Positions 1 through 7,982 of a DNA stretch of 40,297 bases are shown here, one piece after another. The stretch covers positions 1 through 40,297 of the forward strand of contig SFGJ01000019.1 of the NCBI GenBank assembly GCA_004557655.1. Reading direction: 5' to 3'. Position 1 is the stretch's first letter; each line of letters begins with the position of its first letter. Both the position numbers and the translations under genes were made by a program. The notes beneath the pieces are model-generated. The model worked only from the letters and a program-made list of their open reading frames with translations, was not told the origin of the DNA and searched no databases. The stretch comes from Clostridiales bacterium (GTDB taxonomy: Bacteria > Bacillota > Clostridia > Oscillospirales > Oscillospiraceae).

Positions 1-516
1 ATGGACGTACATATCCGGATCCGCCTGCTGGTGGGGTGCCTTGCTGCGGTCTCCCTTGGGATCCGTCATCGCGCCGTCCACCGTCAGGTCGTTGTCCTGC
101 ACATAGACCAGGAATTTCTTGAAATTCTCGTGGTAGTGGGTGCCGTACTTTTCGTCGATCTCATAGGTGCTGGAATACACCGCATTGAAGGCATCCATGC
201 CCACGCAGCGCTGGAAGCAGGAAGCGGTCTTCTGGCCCAGCAGCCGCTGCATCTTCACCTTCTTGACCAGATCCTCGCTGGACTGGTGGAGGTGGGTGAA
301 GCGGTTGATCTTGCGTCCTGTAAGGTTTGAGGTGGCGGTCATGAGATCCTCATACTGGGGATCCTGGGCCAGTGCGTAGGTCATGGCCACGCAGTTGATG
401 CTGGGTCGGATCATGGGGTGATCCACCCAGTTTTCGATCTTCTCGCCGAACATATATACCCGGGTGTTCAGCTTGCGCAGGGAATCGATATACTCTTTCG
501 CCGTCATCAATGCCAT
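1..516 (-). CDS. abfD: 4-hydroxybutyryl-CoA dehydratase / vinylacetyl-CoA isomerase, N-terminal part (cut by window edge)
   Basis: The first 172 residues are visible and the reading frame is open to base 1. The protein starts MALMTAKEYIDSLRKLNTR and contains RFTHLHQSSEDLVKKVKMQR, LLGQKT, CFQRCVGMDAFNA and VDGAMTDPKGDRS, all typical of AbfD in the 4-hydroxyphenylacetate 3-hydroxylase/4-hydroxybutyryl-CoA dehydratase family. Family knowledge: this [4Fe-4S]/FAD enzyme dehydrates 4-hydroxybutyryl-CoA to crotonyl-CoA by a radical mechanism in the cytoplasm. The Cys/His cluster ligands cannot be checked fully because the C-terminal part lies outside. An aaggagg ribosome site lies just upstream of the ATG at 516. 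It is the third gene of the operon, 22 nt after the CoA-transferase, whose product would be its substrate. Confidence 0.93.
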   Translation of the reverse strand, partial: MALMTAKEYIDSLRKLNTRVYMFGEKIENWVDHPMIRPSINCVAMTYALAQDPQYEDLMTATSNLTGRKINRFTHLHQSSEDLVKKVKMQRLLGQKTASCFQRCVGMDAFNAVYSSTYEIDEKYGTHYHENFKKFLVYVQDNDLTVDGAMTDPKGDRSKAPHQQADPDMYVH

Positions 517-538
517 TGTGTTTCCTCCTTATTTGTAA

Positions 539-2095
539 TCATTCGTCAGCGAGGCCCATCTTCTCCGGCCGGAAAATGCGGCTGTCCATCAGCTTCAGCT
601 CAGGGGCGATATGGGGGGTAAATTCCATCTGGTCAAGTATCTGGGTTTGCAGGTCGATACCGGGAGCGATCTCGATGAGCGTCACGCCCTCGGGGCGCAG
701 CTCAAACACGGCGCGCTCCGTGATGTACAGCACAGGCTGACCCACCTCCACAGCATATCTGCCGGAAAAGGTAATGTGTTCCACCTGACGAACAAATTTC
801 TTCTTGCTGCCCTCCTGTGTAATAACCAGCTTGCCGTCCCGGCACTCGGTTTTCATACCTTTGGCCGTAAAGGTACCGCAGTAGACCACCTTCTTGGCGT
901 TCTGGGTAATATCGATGAAGCCGCCGGCGCCTGCCAGGCGGGTGCCGAATTTGGATACATTCAAGTCTCCGTTTGGCGCTGTTTCTGCAAGACCCAGAAA
1001 TGCCACGTCCAGACCGCCGCCCTGATAGAAGTCGAACTGCACGTTGTGAGGAATAATGGCCATAGCGTTGGCGGACGCGCCGAATTGAGTACCTCCCATG
1101 GGCACGCCGGCAATAGAACCCGCCTCCACCGTCAGAGTCATTCTGTCATTGATGCCTTCCTCGGCGGCAACATTGGCGATTTTTTCCGGCGCTCCGGTGC
1201 CCAGATTGACGATGGCGTCCTGGGGCAGCTCCATAGCGGCGCGTCTCGCAATGATTTTCTTGGCATCCAGCGGAATGGGCGGGATGGCATCCATAGGAAT
1301 ACGATACTCTCCCGTCAGGCTGCCGTCATAGGGAGTGCCGAGACACTGCATACTGTCTTCCGGGGAGCCGACCACCAGCGCATCCACATAAATGCCGGGG
1401 ATCGCCACCAGCTTGGGATCCAGCGTGCCGCCCTGCACCACTTTCTCCACCTGCACAATGACCTTGCCGCCGCTATTGCGGCAAGCCTGTGCCATGGCGG
1501 TTACATCGATGGGCCCGATCTCGCGGTGGACGGTACAGTTGCCGTACTCATCAGCATAGCTGCCCCGGACAAACACCACATGGATAGGGAAGGACTTGTA
1601 CAGCAGGCGTTCCTGTCCTTCAATGTTGACGATTTTCACTATATCCTCGGTGGTGGCGCTGTTCAGCTTGCCGCCGCCATTGCGGGGATCCACGAAGGTG
1701 TATAGACCCACATGGGTGATGGTGCCCACCTTGTGGGCGGCTATATCGCGGTACATGTGGCTGATCACGCCCTGAGGCAGGTTGTATGCCTCTATCTTAT
1801 TGTCCAGCGCCAGAGCGCCCAGACTGGCGGCGCGATCCCAATGGCCGCCGATGACACGCTTGACCATGCCCTCATGGCCGTAGTGGTCGCCGCCGGTACC
1901 GTCCCGATGGCCCTGACCGGCCGCAAAAAACAGCGTCAGGTCCCGGGGATGGCCGGTTTCCAGAAAGCGCTGCTCCAGTGCCTTGCTGAGAGCTTCCGGG
2001 CAGGCGGAGCTGACGAAACCGCCGGTGGAAATGGTATCCCCGTCATTCACCAGCAGAGCGGCTTCCTCGGCAGAGATGATGCGTACTTTCTTCAT
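539..2095 (-). CDS. Type I acyl-CoA:carboxylate CoA-transferase (acetate/propionate/4-hydroxybutyrate type)
   Basis: This 518-aa protein has the fused alpha/beta layout of propionate/acetate CoA-transferases of the Pct/YdiF type: an N-terminal half from KKVRIISAEEAALLV with GGFV, and a C-terminal half with NLGTGAPEKIA and LTVEAGSIAGVPMGG. The Glu in LTVEAG matches the catalytic glutamate that forms the enzyme-CoA thioester in this family. Its position between crotonase and 4-hydroxybutyryl-CoA dehydratase suggests that it activates 4-hydroxybutyrate, with acetyl-CoA or butyryl-CoA as the CoA donor (inference). The exact acid substrate cannot be read from sequence. The ATG at 2095 has an aaggag site about 7 nt upstream and lies 11 nt after the crotonase stop, so the genes are probably co-transcribed. 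Confidence 0.9.
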   Translation of the reverse strand: MKKVRIISAEEAALLVNDGDTISTGGFVSSACPEALSKALEQRFLETGHPRDLTLFFAAGQGHRDGTGGDHYGHEGMVKRVIGGHWDRAASLGALALDNKIEAYNLPQGVISHMYRDIAAHKVGTITHVGLYTFVDPRNGGGKLNSATTEDIVKIVNIEGQERLLYKSFPIHVVFVRGSYADEYGNCTVHREIGPIDVTAMAQACRNSGGKVIVQVEKVVQGGTLDPKLVAIPGIYVDALVVGSPEDSMQCLGTPYDGSLTGEYRIPMDAIPPIPLDAKKIIARRAAMELPQDAIVNLGTGAPEKIANVAAEEGINDRMTLTVEAGSIAGVPMGGTQFGASANAMAIIPHNVQFDFYQGGGLDVAFLGLAETAPNGDLNVSKFGTRLAGAGGFIDITQNAKKVVYCGTFTAKGMKTECRDGKLVITQEGSKKKFVRQVEHITFSGRYAVEVGQPVLYITERAVFELRPEGVTLIEIAPGIDLQTQILDQMEFTPHIAPELKLMDSRIFRPEKMGLADE

Positions 2096-2106
2096 GGCGT
2101 TTCTCC

Positions 2107-2883
2107 TTATTTATTCTCAAAGGTGGCGGGGCGCTTTTCCAGGAAAGCTCCCATACCCTCTTTCTGATCGGCGGTGGCAAAGCACATGGCAAACAGTTCA
2201 TTTTCACAGGCAATCCCGCCATCAATATCCATCTGCATACCGCGGTCGATACAGGCCTTGGCATACTTCACCGCGATCGGTGCGTTTTTGGCAAAAGAGC
2301 GGGCCATTTCCATGGCAGCGTCCATCAAGGTCTCCGGCGGGTACACGGCGTTGGCAAGTCCGATTTCCTTTGCCTCGTCCGCCTTGATCATTCTGCCGGA
2401 GAAAATCAACTCCTTGGCCATGGCAATACCTATGCGGCGGGGCAGACGCTGGGTACCGGAAAAGCCCGGAGTAATACCCAGCCCCACCTCCGGCTGGCCG
2501 AACTTGGCCTTTTCCGATGCCAGAATCAGGTCGCAGCTGAGTGCCAGCTCACAGCCACCGCCCAGCGCAAAGCCGTTGACCGCAGCAATGGTGGGGAACT
2601 CCAGTTTTTCGATGCGGCGCATGAGGGCGCTGCCACGCTGGCCCCAACGGCGGCCGCCGTCCAGATCCAGCGGATACTGCTCGCCAATATCGGCTCCGGC
2701 TACGAAGGAGCGGCCCTCGCCGGTAAGGATCATGGCTCGAATGTCACGATCCCGCTCCAGCTCTGTCACCACCTGTTCCAACTCCGCAATGACGATACTG
2801 TTCAGAGCATTCAGTGCCTCCGGGCGGCTGATGGTCACGACGGCAACGCCGTCCTTCTTTTCAAGGATCACAGTCTTAGACAT
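2107..2883 (-). CDS. crt: Enoyl-CoA hydratase (crotonase), Clostridium Crt type
   Basis: This 258-aa protein is the usual crotonase length and collinear with clostridial Crt: SFVAGADIGEQ (oxyanion-hole loop), NGFALGGGCELALSCD and FGQPEVGLGITPGFSGTQRL. The two catalytic glutamates (CELA and QPEV) are both present. It hydrates crotonyl-CoA to 3-hydroxybutyryl-CoA, or the reverse, in the cytoplasm. In this operon it would connect the crotonyl-CoA made by AbfD with the butyrate or acetyl-CoA routes. Two in-frame ATGs exist at 2889 and 2883. I chose 2883 because the ggaggg site nearly abuts the first ATG but is about 7 nt from the second. It is the first gene after the sigma-54 promoter. Confidence 0.93.
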   Translation of the reverse strand: MSKTVILEKKDGVAVVTISRPEALNALNSIVIAELEQVVTELERDRDIRAMILTGEGRSFVAGADIGEQYPLDLDGGRRWGQRGSALMRRIEKLEFPTIAAVNGFALGGGCELALSCDLILASEKAKFGQPEVGLGITPGFSGTQRLPRRIGIAMAKELIFSGRMIKADEAKEIGLANAVYPPETLMDAAMEMARSFAKNAPIAVKYAKACIDRGMQMDIDGGIACENELFAMCFATADQKEGMGAFLEKRPATFENK

Positions 2884-2938
2884 ACTCATTCCCTCCTGTT
2901 TTTGAGCTTGTTATTCTTTTGTTCTGTCACTATAATAC

Positions 2939-2955
2939 AGCAATTAATGTGCCAA
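2939..2955 (-). promoter_or_regulatory. Sigma-54 (-24/-12) promoter of the crt-CoA transferase-abfD operon
   Basis: Read on the minus strand the sequence is TTGGCAC, five bases, TTGCT. This matches the sigma-54 consensus (TGGCAC-N5-TTGC) at all conserved positions with correct spacing. Transcription would start near 2928, about 45 nt before the crt ATG. A sigma-54 activator gene is divergent next door and rpoN is in the same window, which supports the call. Confidence 0.88.
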
Positions 2956-3076
2956 AGTTTGTTGTCTTTTTGCTGATTTTATCGATTCACTTTTCGTCTG
3001 TTCCAACAAATTTTGCCATAATTTTTCTCTCTGTCTTCCCTTTCAGCCGGATTTGCCTCTGCTTGTTCCCTGCGTT

Positions 3077-3092
3077 TATTCACAAATGAATA
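3077..3092. promoter_or_regulatory. 16-bp dyad, probable activator binding site (UAS copy 1)
   Basis: TATTCAC-AA-ATGAATA is an inverted repeat with 6 of 7 arm positions paired. The same motif recurs at 3204-3219. It lies about 155 bp upstream of the predicted sigma-54 transcription start, a usual distance for an enhancer site bound by a sigma-54 activator. Confidence 0.65.
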
Positions 3093-3203
3093 GATTCGGG
3101 GTGTACCTTCCCTTCTTGGTCAGGGGATATCTTGCTTTATTTTTTATGAGCAAGTTCTTTTGTTTGTGATAATCCACTCAAACCCAATAAAAAAAGCCCT
3201 TTC

Positions 3204-3219
3204 TATTCACAGGTGAATA
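3204..3219. promoter_or_regulatory. 16-bp dyad inside the activator's own promoter (UAS copy 2)
   Basis: TATTCAC-AG-GTGAATA has perfect 7-bp arms. It differs from the copy at 3077-3092 at two positions, and the two centres are 127 bp apart. It lies immediately upstream of a TATAAT box at 3223-3228 that fits as the -10 of the activator gene (-35 near 3200 weak). Binding here would probably repress the activator gene while also serving as a remote enhancer site. Confidence 0.65.
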
Positions 3220-3258
3220 TGTTATAATCATTGTTGAATAAGAAAAGGAGTGAGTGCC

Positions 3259-4692
3259 ATGTCGCAAAATACCATCTCACGGCTGTTTCCGGATGATATC
3301 AATCTCAATGACCTCTTTGAGATCCTCAGTCCCCACAACAATCTGGTGCTGGCCGATGACATGATGCTCTCCGATGCCAACGGCATCATTTTGCAGGTCA
3401 GCGAAACCTACGAAAAGAACTTCGGCTTTGCCCACAACTCCATTGTAGGAAAGTCCGCTTTTGATTTGGAGGCGGACGGCACATTCTCCCCCTGCATCAC
3501 GGCGGAAATTATCCGCACCAAGAAGAAGATCACCGCGACCCAGACCATCAACCACACCCATACCAATGTGATGACCGTGGGGATTCCTCTTTTTGACGCT
3601 GACGGCAATCTGAAATATGCCGTCTGCTTCAACACGGTGTCCATGGAGCAGATCAACGCCATCCACCGCAATTTTCAACAGATGCAGGATTCCCTGAGCC
3701 ACTATTCTCAGGAGATCGCCGAATTGCGCACCCGCAACATCACCACAAGTCTTGTATGGAAGAGCCAAGCCATGCAGAGACTATGGGCATTAATTCAGAA
3801 CACCGCCAATACCCGGGCCAATATATTGATCACCGGTGAAACCGGCGTCGGCAAAAGCGCTGTGGCTAAAGCCATCCACGCCATAAGTGACCGCAGAGAC
3901 AAGCCCTTTATCGAGGTCAACTGTGCGGTGCTGCACGAAAATCTCATTGAATCTGAACTGTTCGGTTATGAAAAAGGCGCGTTTACCGGCGCATCCAACA
4001 CCGGTAAGATCGGCAAGATTGAGCTGGCCAACGGCGGCACACTGTTTCTGGACGAGATCGGCGAATTGCCGCCCCATATCCAGTCCAAATTGTTGCAATT
4101 GATCCAGGAAAAAACAATTGAGCGGGTGTCTGGTACCCGGCGCATTGAGCTGGATATCCGACTGATCGTAGCCACCAACCGCAATCTGGAGGAGGAGGTT
4201 CACCGGGGATTATTCCGCTCCGACCTGTTCTACCGCCTGAATGTGATTCGGCTGCATATCCCGCCGCTGCGGGAAAGGCCGGAAGATATCCTTCCGTTGG
4301 CGCATCAGTTTTTGACCCGTTTCTGCGAAGAGTATCATAAGGATCTGACGCTCAGCCCACGGCTGTTATCCTATCTGGAGCAGTGTCCGTGGCCAGGTAA
4401 TGTGCGGCAGCTGGAGAACATGATGGAGCGGCTTGTGATTTGCGCACAGGATCCCATTGCGGACATCGGTTTGCTTTCATCGGAGCCTGTGCCGGCTTCG
4501 CCGCTCCCCCTCCCTGTCGAAGGCAGCACACTGGCTCAGCAGATGGAGGCGTTTGAGGGTCACATCATTCAGGAGACTTATGCAAGGTGTGGTACATCGG
4601 TGGCTCTGGCAAAGGCGTTGGGCATCTCCCAGCCTACTGCTGCGAGAAAGATATCCAAATACGTCAAGGGAGCGCCCGAGAGCGAAAGCTGA
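3259..4692 (+). CDS. Sigma-54-dependent activator with PAS sensor domain (PAS-AAA+-Fis)
   Basis: This 477-aa protein has an N-terminal PAS-like domain at about residues 25-130 (LSDANGIILQVSETYEKNFG). The AAA+ domain has Walker A GETGVGKS near 193, the sigma-54 contact loop GAFTGA near 240, Walker B TLFLDEIGE near 260 and the FRSDLFYRLNV segment. The C-terminal Fis-type helix-turn-helix includes LAKALGISQPTAARKISKY. It should bind upstream sites and use ATP to open sigma-54 promoters. I chose the ATG at 3259, since aaggag lies 8 nt before it, whereas a GTG at 3250 overlaps that site. It is divergent from the 4-hydroxybutyrate operon and probably controls it. The PAS ligand is unknown. The stop lies 4 nt before the left inverted repeat of the mobile region. 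Confidence 0.93.
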   Translation: MSQNTISRLFPDDINLNDLFEILSPHNNLVLADDMMLSDANGIILQVSETYEKNFGFAHNSIVGKSAFDLEADGTFSPCITAEIIRTKKKITATQTINHTHTNVMTVGIPLFDADGNLKYAVCFNTVSMEQINAIHRNFQQMQDSLSHYSQEIAELRTRNITTSLVWKSQAMQRLWALIQNTANTRANILITGETGVGKSAVAKAIHAISDRRDKPFIEVNCAVLHENLIESELFGYEKGAFTGASNTGKIGKIELANGGTLFLDEIGELPPHIQSKLLQLIQEKTIERVSGTRRIELDIRLIVATNRNLEEEVHRGLFRSDLFYRLNVIRLHIPPLRERPEDILPLAHQFLTRFCEEYHKDLTLSPRLLSYLEQCPWPGNVRQLENMMERLVICAQDPIADIGLLSSEPVPASPLPLPVEGSTLAQQMEAFEGHIIQETYARCGTSVALAKALGISQPTAARKISKYVKGAPESES

Positions 4693-4696
4693 GCAA

Positions 4697-4743
4697 AAGT
4701 GAAATAAAGACGGGATGGCATTAGCTGTCGCCAGATAAGGATG
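4697..4743 (+). repeat. Left terminal inverted repeat of the 18.5-kb mobile region
   Basis: This 47-bp segment matches the reverse complement of 23195-23241 at 41 of 47 positions without gaps, and the outermost 24 bp are identical. Similarity stops sharply at the outer edge on both sides. No clear target-site duplication was seen next to the outer ends. Confidence 0.8.
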
Positions 4744-4752
4744 TTTTTATGT

Positions 4753-4791
4753 AGGGTACGGTGTAACTAAAATTGTTTACACCGTATCCCT
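4753..4791. terminator. Hairpin near the left end of the mobile region
   Basis: AGGGTACGGTGTAA pairs with TTTACACCGTATCCCT with a single bulged base. It lies between the left inverted repeat and the broken recombinase, and could end transcription from either side or be a recombinase-related end structure. Confidence 0.5.
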
Positions 4792-4794
4792 TTG

Positions 4795-5601
4795 TTACGC
4801 CACAAATTTGAAATCCTGCGGGTTGTTCCATATTTCTTCCATCGTGGCAAGTATTTCTTTTTCGGTGGGAATGTCAATCATCCCTACCGCCGTAAAGTAG
4901 ATGTCCACCTTGACATGGCTGTGACCGTCGGATTTGTCGCTGTTGTGGACTTCGATACGCTCAATCAGCGAATTGACAAGCGTAGGGGTAAGCTCCTTAA
5001 TGTCGGTCATTTCCCGAAGTGTGCGGAGTACAAGCCTTAAATCCACTACCCGCTGTTCGGCATTCTGCAAGGTCTGGCGGTTTTCTTCCACTTCCTGCGT
5101 CAATGCTTTTTACTCCTTTTCGTAACTCTGAAGCATTTTGGAAAAGCGTTCATCGGAGAGTACACCGCCTGCGTTCTGCTCGAACACCTTTTCAATCAGC
5201 CTGTCGATTTCCGCTATCCGCCTTGTGCCGTTCTCAACCGCCTGCTGGAGCTGTTTGTATTCTTTCTGCCGCATGGCGTTGTTTTTCTTTGCCAGCAGAT
5301 ACAGGAATACAGGCTCATAACAGCGGACAAAATTGGATAAGTTGCTGACAGCTTCCAACACAAGCCTTTCAAGGACAATGTCACGGATATAGTGCATGGC
5401 GCATTCCCCTCTGCCGGATTTATATTGGGAACAGCGAAAATGCTCCTGTTTCCTTTTCATGCTCTTGGCGGCGGCAAAGTGCATTTTCTCTTTGCAGTCA
5501 TAACAATATACTAATCCCGAAAAGAGGCTTGTCCTGCCGGTTTTTGTCGGTCTGCGCTTGTGTTTCCGAAGCTCCTGCACCCTCAGCCATACTCTAAGCA
5601 T
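4795..5601 (-). pseudogene. Large serine recombinase, C-terminal remnant with in-frame stop
   Basis: The frame encodes only the C-terminal part of a large serine recombinase: a zinc-ribbon segment (SLFSGLVYCYDCKEKMHF and CSQYKSGRGECAMHYI), a coiled coil, and a tail with LTPTLVNSLIERIEVHN and VKVDIYFTAVGMIDIPTEKE. The catalytic N-terminal domain is absent. A TAA at 5110-5112 interrupts the frame between SYEKE and KALTQEVEE; it could arise from a CAA codon. The 5' side runs directly into a relaxase gene in another frame near 5590, so the catalytic half was lost by deletion. It cannot encode an active recombinase. Confidence 0.85.
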
Positions 5602-6092
5602 ACAGCGTCGGAGATTTCCCTCAGCCTGTAATGGTCGGAAATATGGTTTTCAAACTTTCTGCCCGTCTTAAAGGATACAGAGTTTACCACAAAATGATTA
5701 TGGACGTTATCTGTGTTGAGATGGGTGGTAACAACGATTTCATACTCGTTTCCCCACATCCGCCTTGCGGTTTCCAGTCCGATTTTGTGTGCTTCTTCGG
5801 GCGTGGCTTCGCCAGTCTGGAAACTCTGATAACCGTGGTATGCCACATTTCCGCCCGTTTTCCCGAAGCGTTTTTTCGTTGCCGTCATACGCTCATACGC
5901 TCGCTTTGTGTTGCAGTTGATACCGCTTACATACATACGCTCATCGGTCTTTTTATCATTGGAAACATATTGCAAAGCAGCGTATAAATCGCTGTCCACA
6001 TACTTTTTGTCTATGGTCTTGTCGGGATTCTCCGCATAGTCAATCACTTCTTTCAGACTGTCTTTGACAGGCCAGAAGCCGGTGGTAGCCAT
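5583..6092 (-). pseudogene. Relaxase/mobilization protein, N-terminal remnant
   Basis: The 169-aa reading frame starts MATTGFWPVKDSLKEVI and ends soon after the relaxase motif HLNTDNVHNHFVVNSVSF, whose His residues match the metal-binding triad of MobA/VirD2-type relaxases. Members of the family are several hundred residues long, so the C-terminal part is lost and replaced by recombinase sequence. The nicking tyrosine region and the metal site may survive, but a functional protein is unlikely. It starts directly after the mobC stop (adjacent codons), so the two were translated as a unit. Confidence 0.8.
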
Positions 6093-6395
6093 TTATACCG
6101 CCTGCCTTTCACGCTTCGGCAGTATCAGTTCTTCCGTGATACTGTCAATTAGTGCAATCATTTTTTCTTCTGTCTCCGCTGTGATTTTGCCCTCGACAGC
6201 AACGCAGAGTTCGTCCAGCTTATCATTGAAAGAGAAAAACACTTCAGGTAAAATGGCTCTCGGCATACATCCCAAAGCACGCTGGCGGATATACTCTGAT
6301 ACGGAAAGACCGCACTTTTTGGCGTTATGCTCAATGAGATTTTTCTCTTTTTCGCTCACTCGGATAAACAGATTTTTGTTCTTGGCTTCGTTCAT
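6093..6395 (-). CDS. MobC-like relaxosome accessory protein
   Basis: This 100-aa protein starts MNEAKNKNLFIRVSEKEK and has a ribbon-helix-helix-like segment, NLIEHNAKKCGLSVSEYIRQ, typical of plasmid mobilization proteins that bind oriT and help the relaxase. I chose the ATG at 6395 because aaagga lies just upstream; a longer frame to 6593 has no good ribosome site and would read through the dyad cluster. The stop directly abuts the truncated relaxase start codon. With its relaxase broken it may be a leftover or may act with another relaxase in trans. Confidence 0.75.
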   Translation of the reverse strand: MNEAKNKNLFIRVSEKEKNLIEHNAKKCGLSVSEYIRQRALGCMPRAILPEVFFSFNDKLDELCVAVEGKITAETEEKMIALIDSITEELILPKRERQAV

Positions 6396-6429
6396 AACAC
6401 CAGTCCTTTCTTTGGTTTCTTTAACGAGT

Positions 6430-6540
6430 TTTAGGGTGTCCCTAAAGTGAAATCGGAGCAGCCTTCCGATTTCGGCGGAAACTGTCAATACAGTTTCCCT
6501 GCTTGCTACGGTATGCGACACTCTTTCTGCCGCATACCGT
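6430..6540. other. Cluster of four inverted repeats, candidate oriT
   Basis: Four dyads follow each other upstream of mobC: TTTAGGG/CCCTAAA (6430-6446), AATCGGA/TCCGATT (6451-6471), GGAAACTG/CAGTTTCC (6477-6498) and ACGGTATGCG/CGCATACCGT (6508-6540, perfect 10-bp arms). Clustered dyads just upstream of a mobC-relaxase pair are typical of transfer origins. The nick site cannot be placed from sequence alone. Confidence 0.5.
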
Positions 6541-7350
6541 CTGTTATTTTCCGCCGGTCTGTCTGAATGTCGTTTTTCTGTTCCTGCCCCCATCCCAGGC
6601 GGCGTTGCTGCGCTCGCTCTCCGAAAAAAGAGGTCATCGCAAAGTCATATCCCATTCAGCCGGTCATTCAGTTGTAACCGGCGTTTGGGCAACAAAAAAA
6701 GCCGGCACATAAACATGTACCGACCACCCGAAAAAGGATAGATTTCTCCCTTTGCGTGTTTGGTATCACATTCATGTAACCGGCTTTGAAATTCAAAGTC
6801 GAAACTGTCATTTACGCTTTCCGATTGCCGACAGTTCAGAGCAATTCAGAAGCGGCGGCATTTTCGCTTAGCATAGCCGCAACGTTATCCCACATAAAGT
6901 CGTCCCATCAAAGTCTGTGATGAAATTTATGTATTCGGTTGTAGCTCTCTGTGAGTGTATTTTATTATACAGTACGGAACAAGTGTTTATCAATACTTTC
7001 CAAAAATTTTTTGAATAATTTTTTCGGAAGGTGGGAATACTATTTTTTTATGCGTAAAGAAAGAGCCGACAAACCTGCGATTGCTCACTCGTTCATCGGC
7101 TCTGCGTCTTATGTGGCTATCTCTTTGATGATATGTTGCTCAGTTTGAGAGATCATTCCTGACTCTTTGCCGGGTCCTGTAATCTAACGGTTTTCGTTTA
7201 GATTCTGTGATACCCGGTATTTTGATTCTTTGTATTCTCCATATTTTCAGCCCCATACGACGGTTTGTTATCATATGGGTATCGCCGCCGATAGCAATCT
7301 ATTCCGGTTTTTTCGTGGATAGTATCCGGTGGCTGTGTTACAGATACGAA
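6541..7350. other. Non-coding stretch with repeats and hairpins
   Basis: No convincing gene was found. The direct repeat TGTAACCGGC occurs at about 6670 and 6776. AGAGCCGA/TCGGCTCT (7062-7103) can form a hairpin. A two-tier stem is formed by CCGGGT with ACCCGG (7170-7175, 7212-7217) and AATCTAA with TTAGATT (7181-7187, 7198-7204). The latter could be a structured RNA or a terminator for the DUF2188 gene. Confidence 0.4.
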
Positions 7351-7581
7351 TCAACCTTTGGGTGGAAATGGATCGTGCCCATGCGAATCTTTGTCTCGAA
7401 TTTGGCCATTCATCCTATGAATAACCAACTCCGATTCTTGATTCCGGGAGATGCCACGAGCAATTCGAATAGCTTCCGCCTGGGTTTGTGTACGAGCGGT
7501 AGCACGTACATTTCCTTCACCTTTGACTTGCCAGCCTCCATTGGGGTGGGGAGTGACATGCTGATTTTTACCTTTTGACAT
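7351..7581 (-). CDS. DUF2188 domain protein
   Basis: This 76-aa protein covers the whole DUF2188 domain, with the family hallmarks NQHVTPHPNGGWQVK, TQAEAIRIAR, ESELVIHRMNGQIRDKDS and HGHDPFPP. The function of DUF2188 is unknown. It is a small, basic, soluble protein with no membrane segment. A gaaagga site precedes the ATG. It lies 63 nt downstream of the 43-aa gene on the same strand, and both follow a restriction-modification pair, so it is probably island cargo. Confidence 0.85.
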   Translation of the reverse strand: MSKGKNQHVTPHPNGGWQVKGEGNVRATARTQTQAEAIRIARGISRNQESELVIHRMNGQIRDKDSHGHDPFPPKG

Positions 7582-7644
7582 AATTCATCGTCCTTTCAAA
7601 AAATGAAAGGATGAAACCGCCAACATCCTTTACTTAGGTTGCAG

Positions 7645-7776
7645 TTACTTACGGCGTTTTACAGGAATGTAGAACGCCTTCAGTCCGTACTGACTTGCGT
7701 AGATACGCTTGCCATTCTTGAGCGTAATGAACGCAGTGTAGATGTACTCTACAGATTCGTTACGAGAACTACTCAT
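7645..7776 (-). CDS. Small basic protein, 43 aa, unknown function
   Basis: The protein starts MSSSRNESVEYIYTAFITLK and continues NGKRIYASQYGLKAFYIPVK, ending RRK. A gaggaggtg ribosome site lies at good distance before the ATG at 7776, which is strong support for a gene of this size. The sequence has a short beta-strand-like body and a basic end. I do not recognise a characterised family. Its place between the 127-aa unknown and the DUF2188 gene, all on the minus strand, suggests one accessory set. Confidence 0.7.
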   Translation of the reverse strand: MSSSRNESVEYIYTAFITLKNGKRIYASQYGLKAFYIPVKRRK

Positions 7777-7910
7777 AGGCGCAACACCTCCTCAAGCAAG
7801 ATTTTTTCCGGGCAAGTTCCGGATCTGCTTGCAAAAGGAAGTCTCGATCGTTATACTTATAATGTACAGGAAAGTATAGACGGTTTGACCGAGCTTACTT
7901 TTCAAGCAAG

Positions 7911-7948
7911 GGCTTATCTGAGCGGCAACTCAGATAGGCCTTTTCTTT
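7911..7948. terminator. Hairpin with T-rich tail between the 127-aa and 43-aa genes
   Basis: GGCTTATCTGAG pairs with CTCAGATAGGCC over 12 bp with one G-T pair and a 6-base loop, followed on the plus strand by ttttcttt. On the minus strand it lies in the 206-nt gap between the two genes and could weaken read-through. Confidence 0.5.
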
Positions 7949-7982
7949 ATGTCATTCTGCCTTGAGGCAGATAGACAACCAG

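Noticed and set aside
611..1705. 364-aa open frame on the plus strand
   Set aside because: It lies fully opposite the CoA-transferase gene, has no recognisable domain and no ribosome site; it is a shadow of a GC-rich coding strand.
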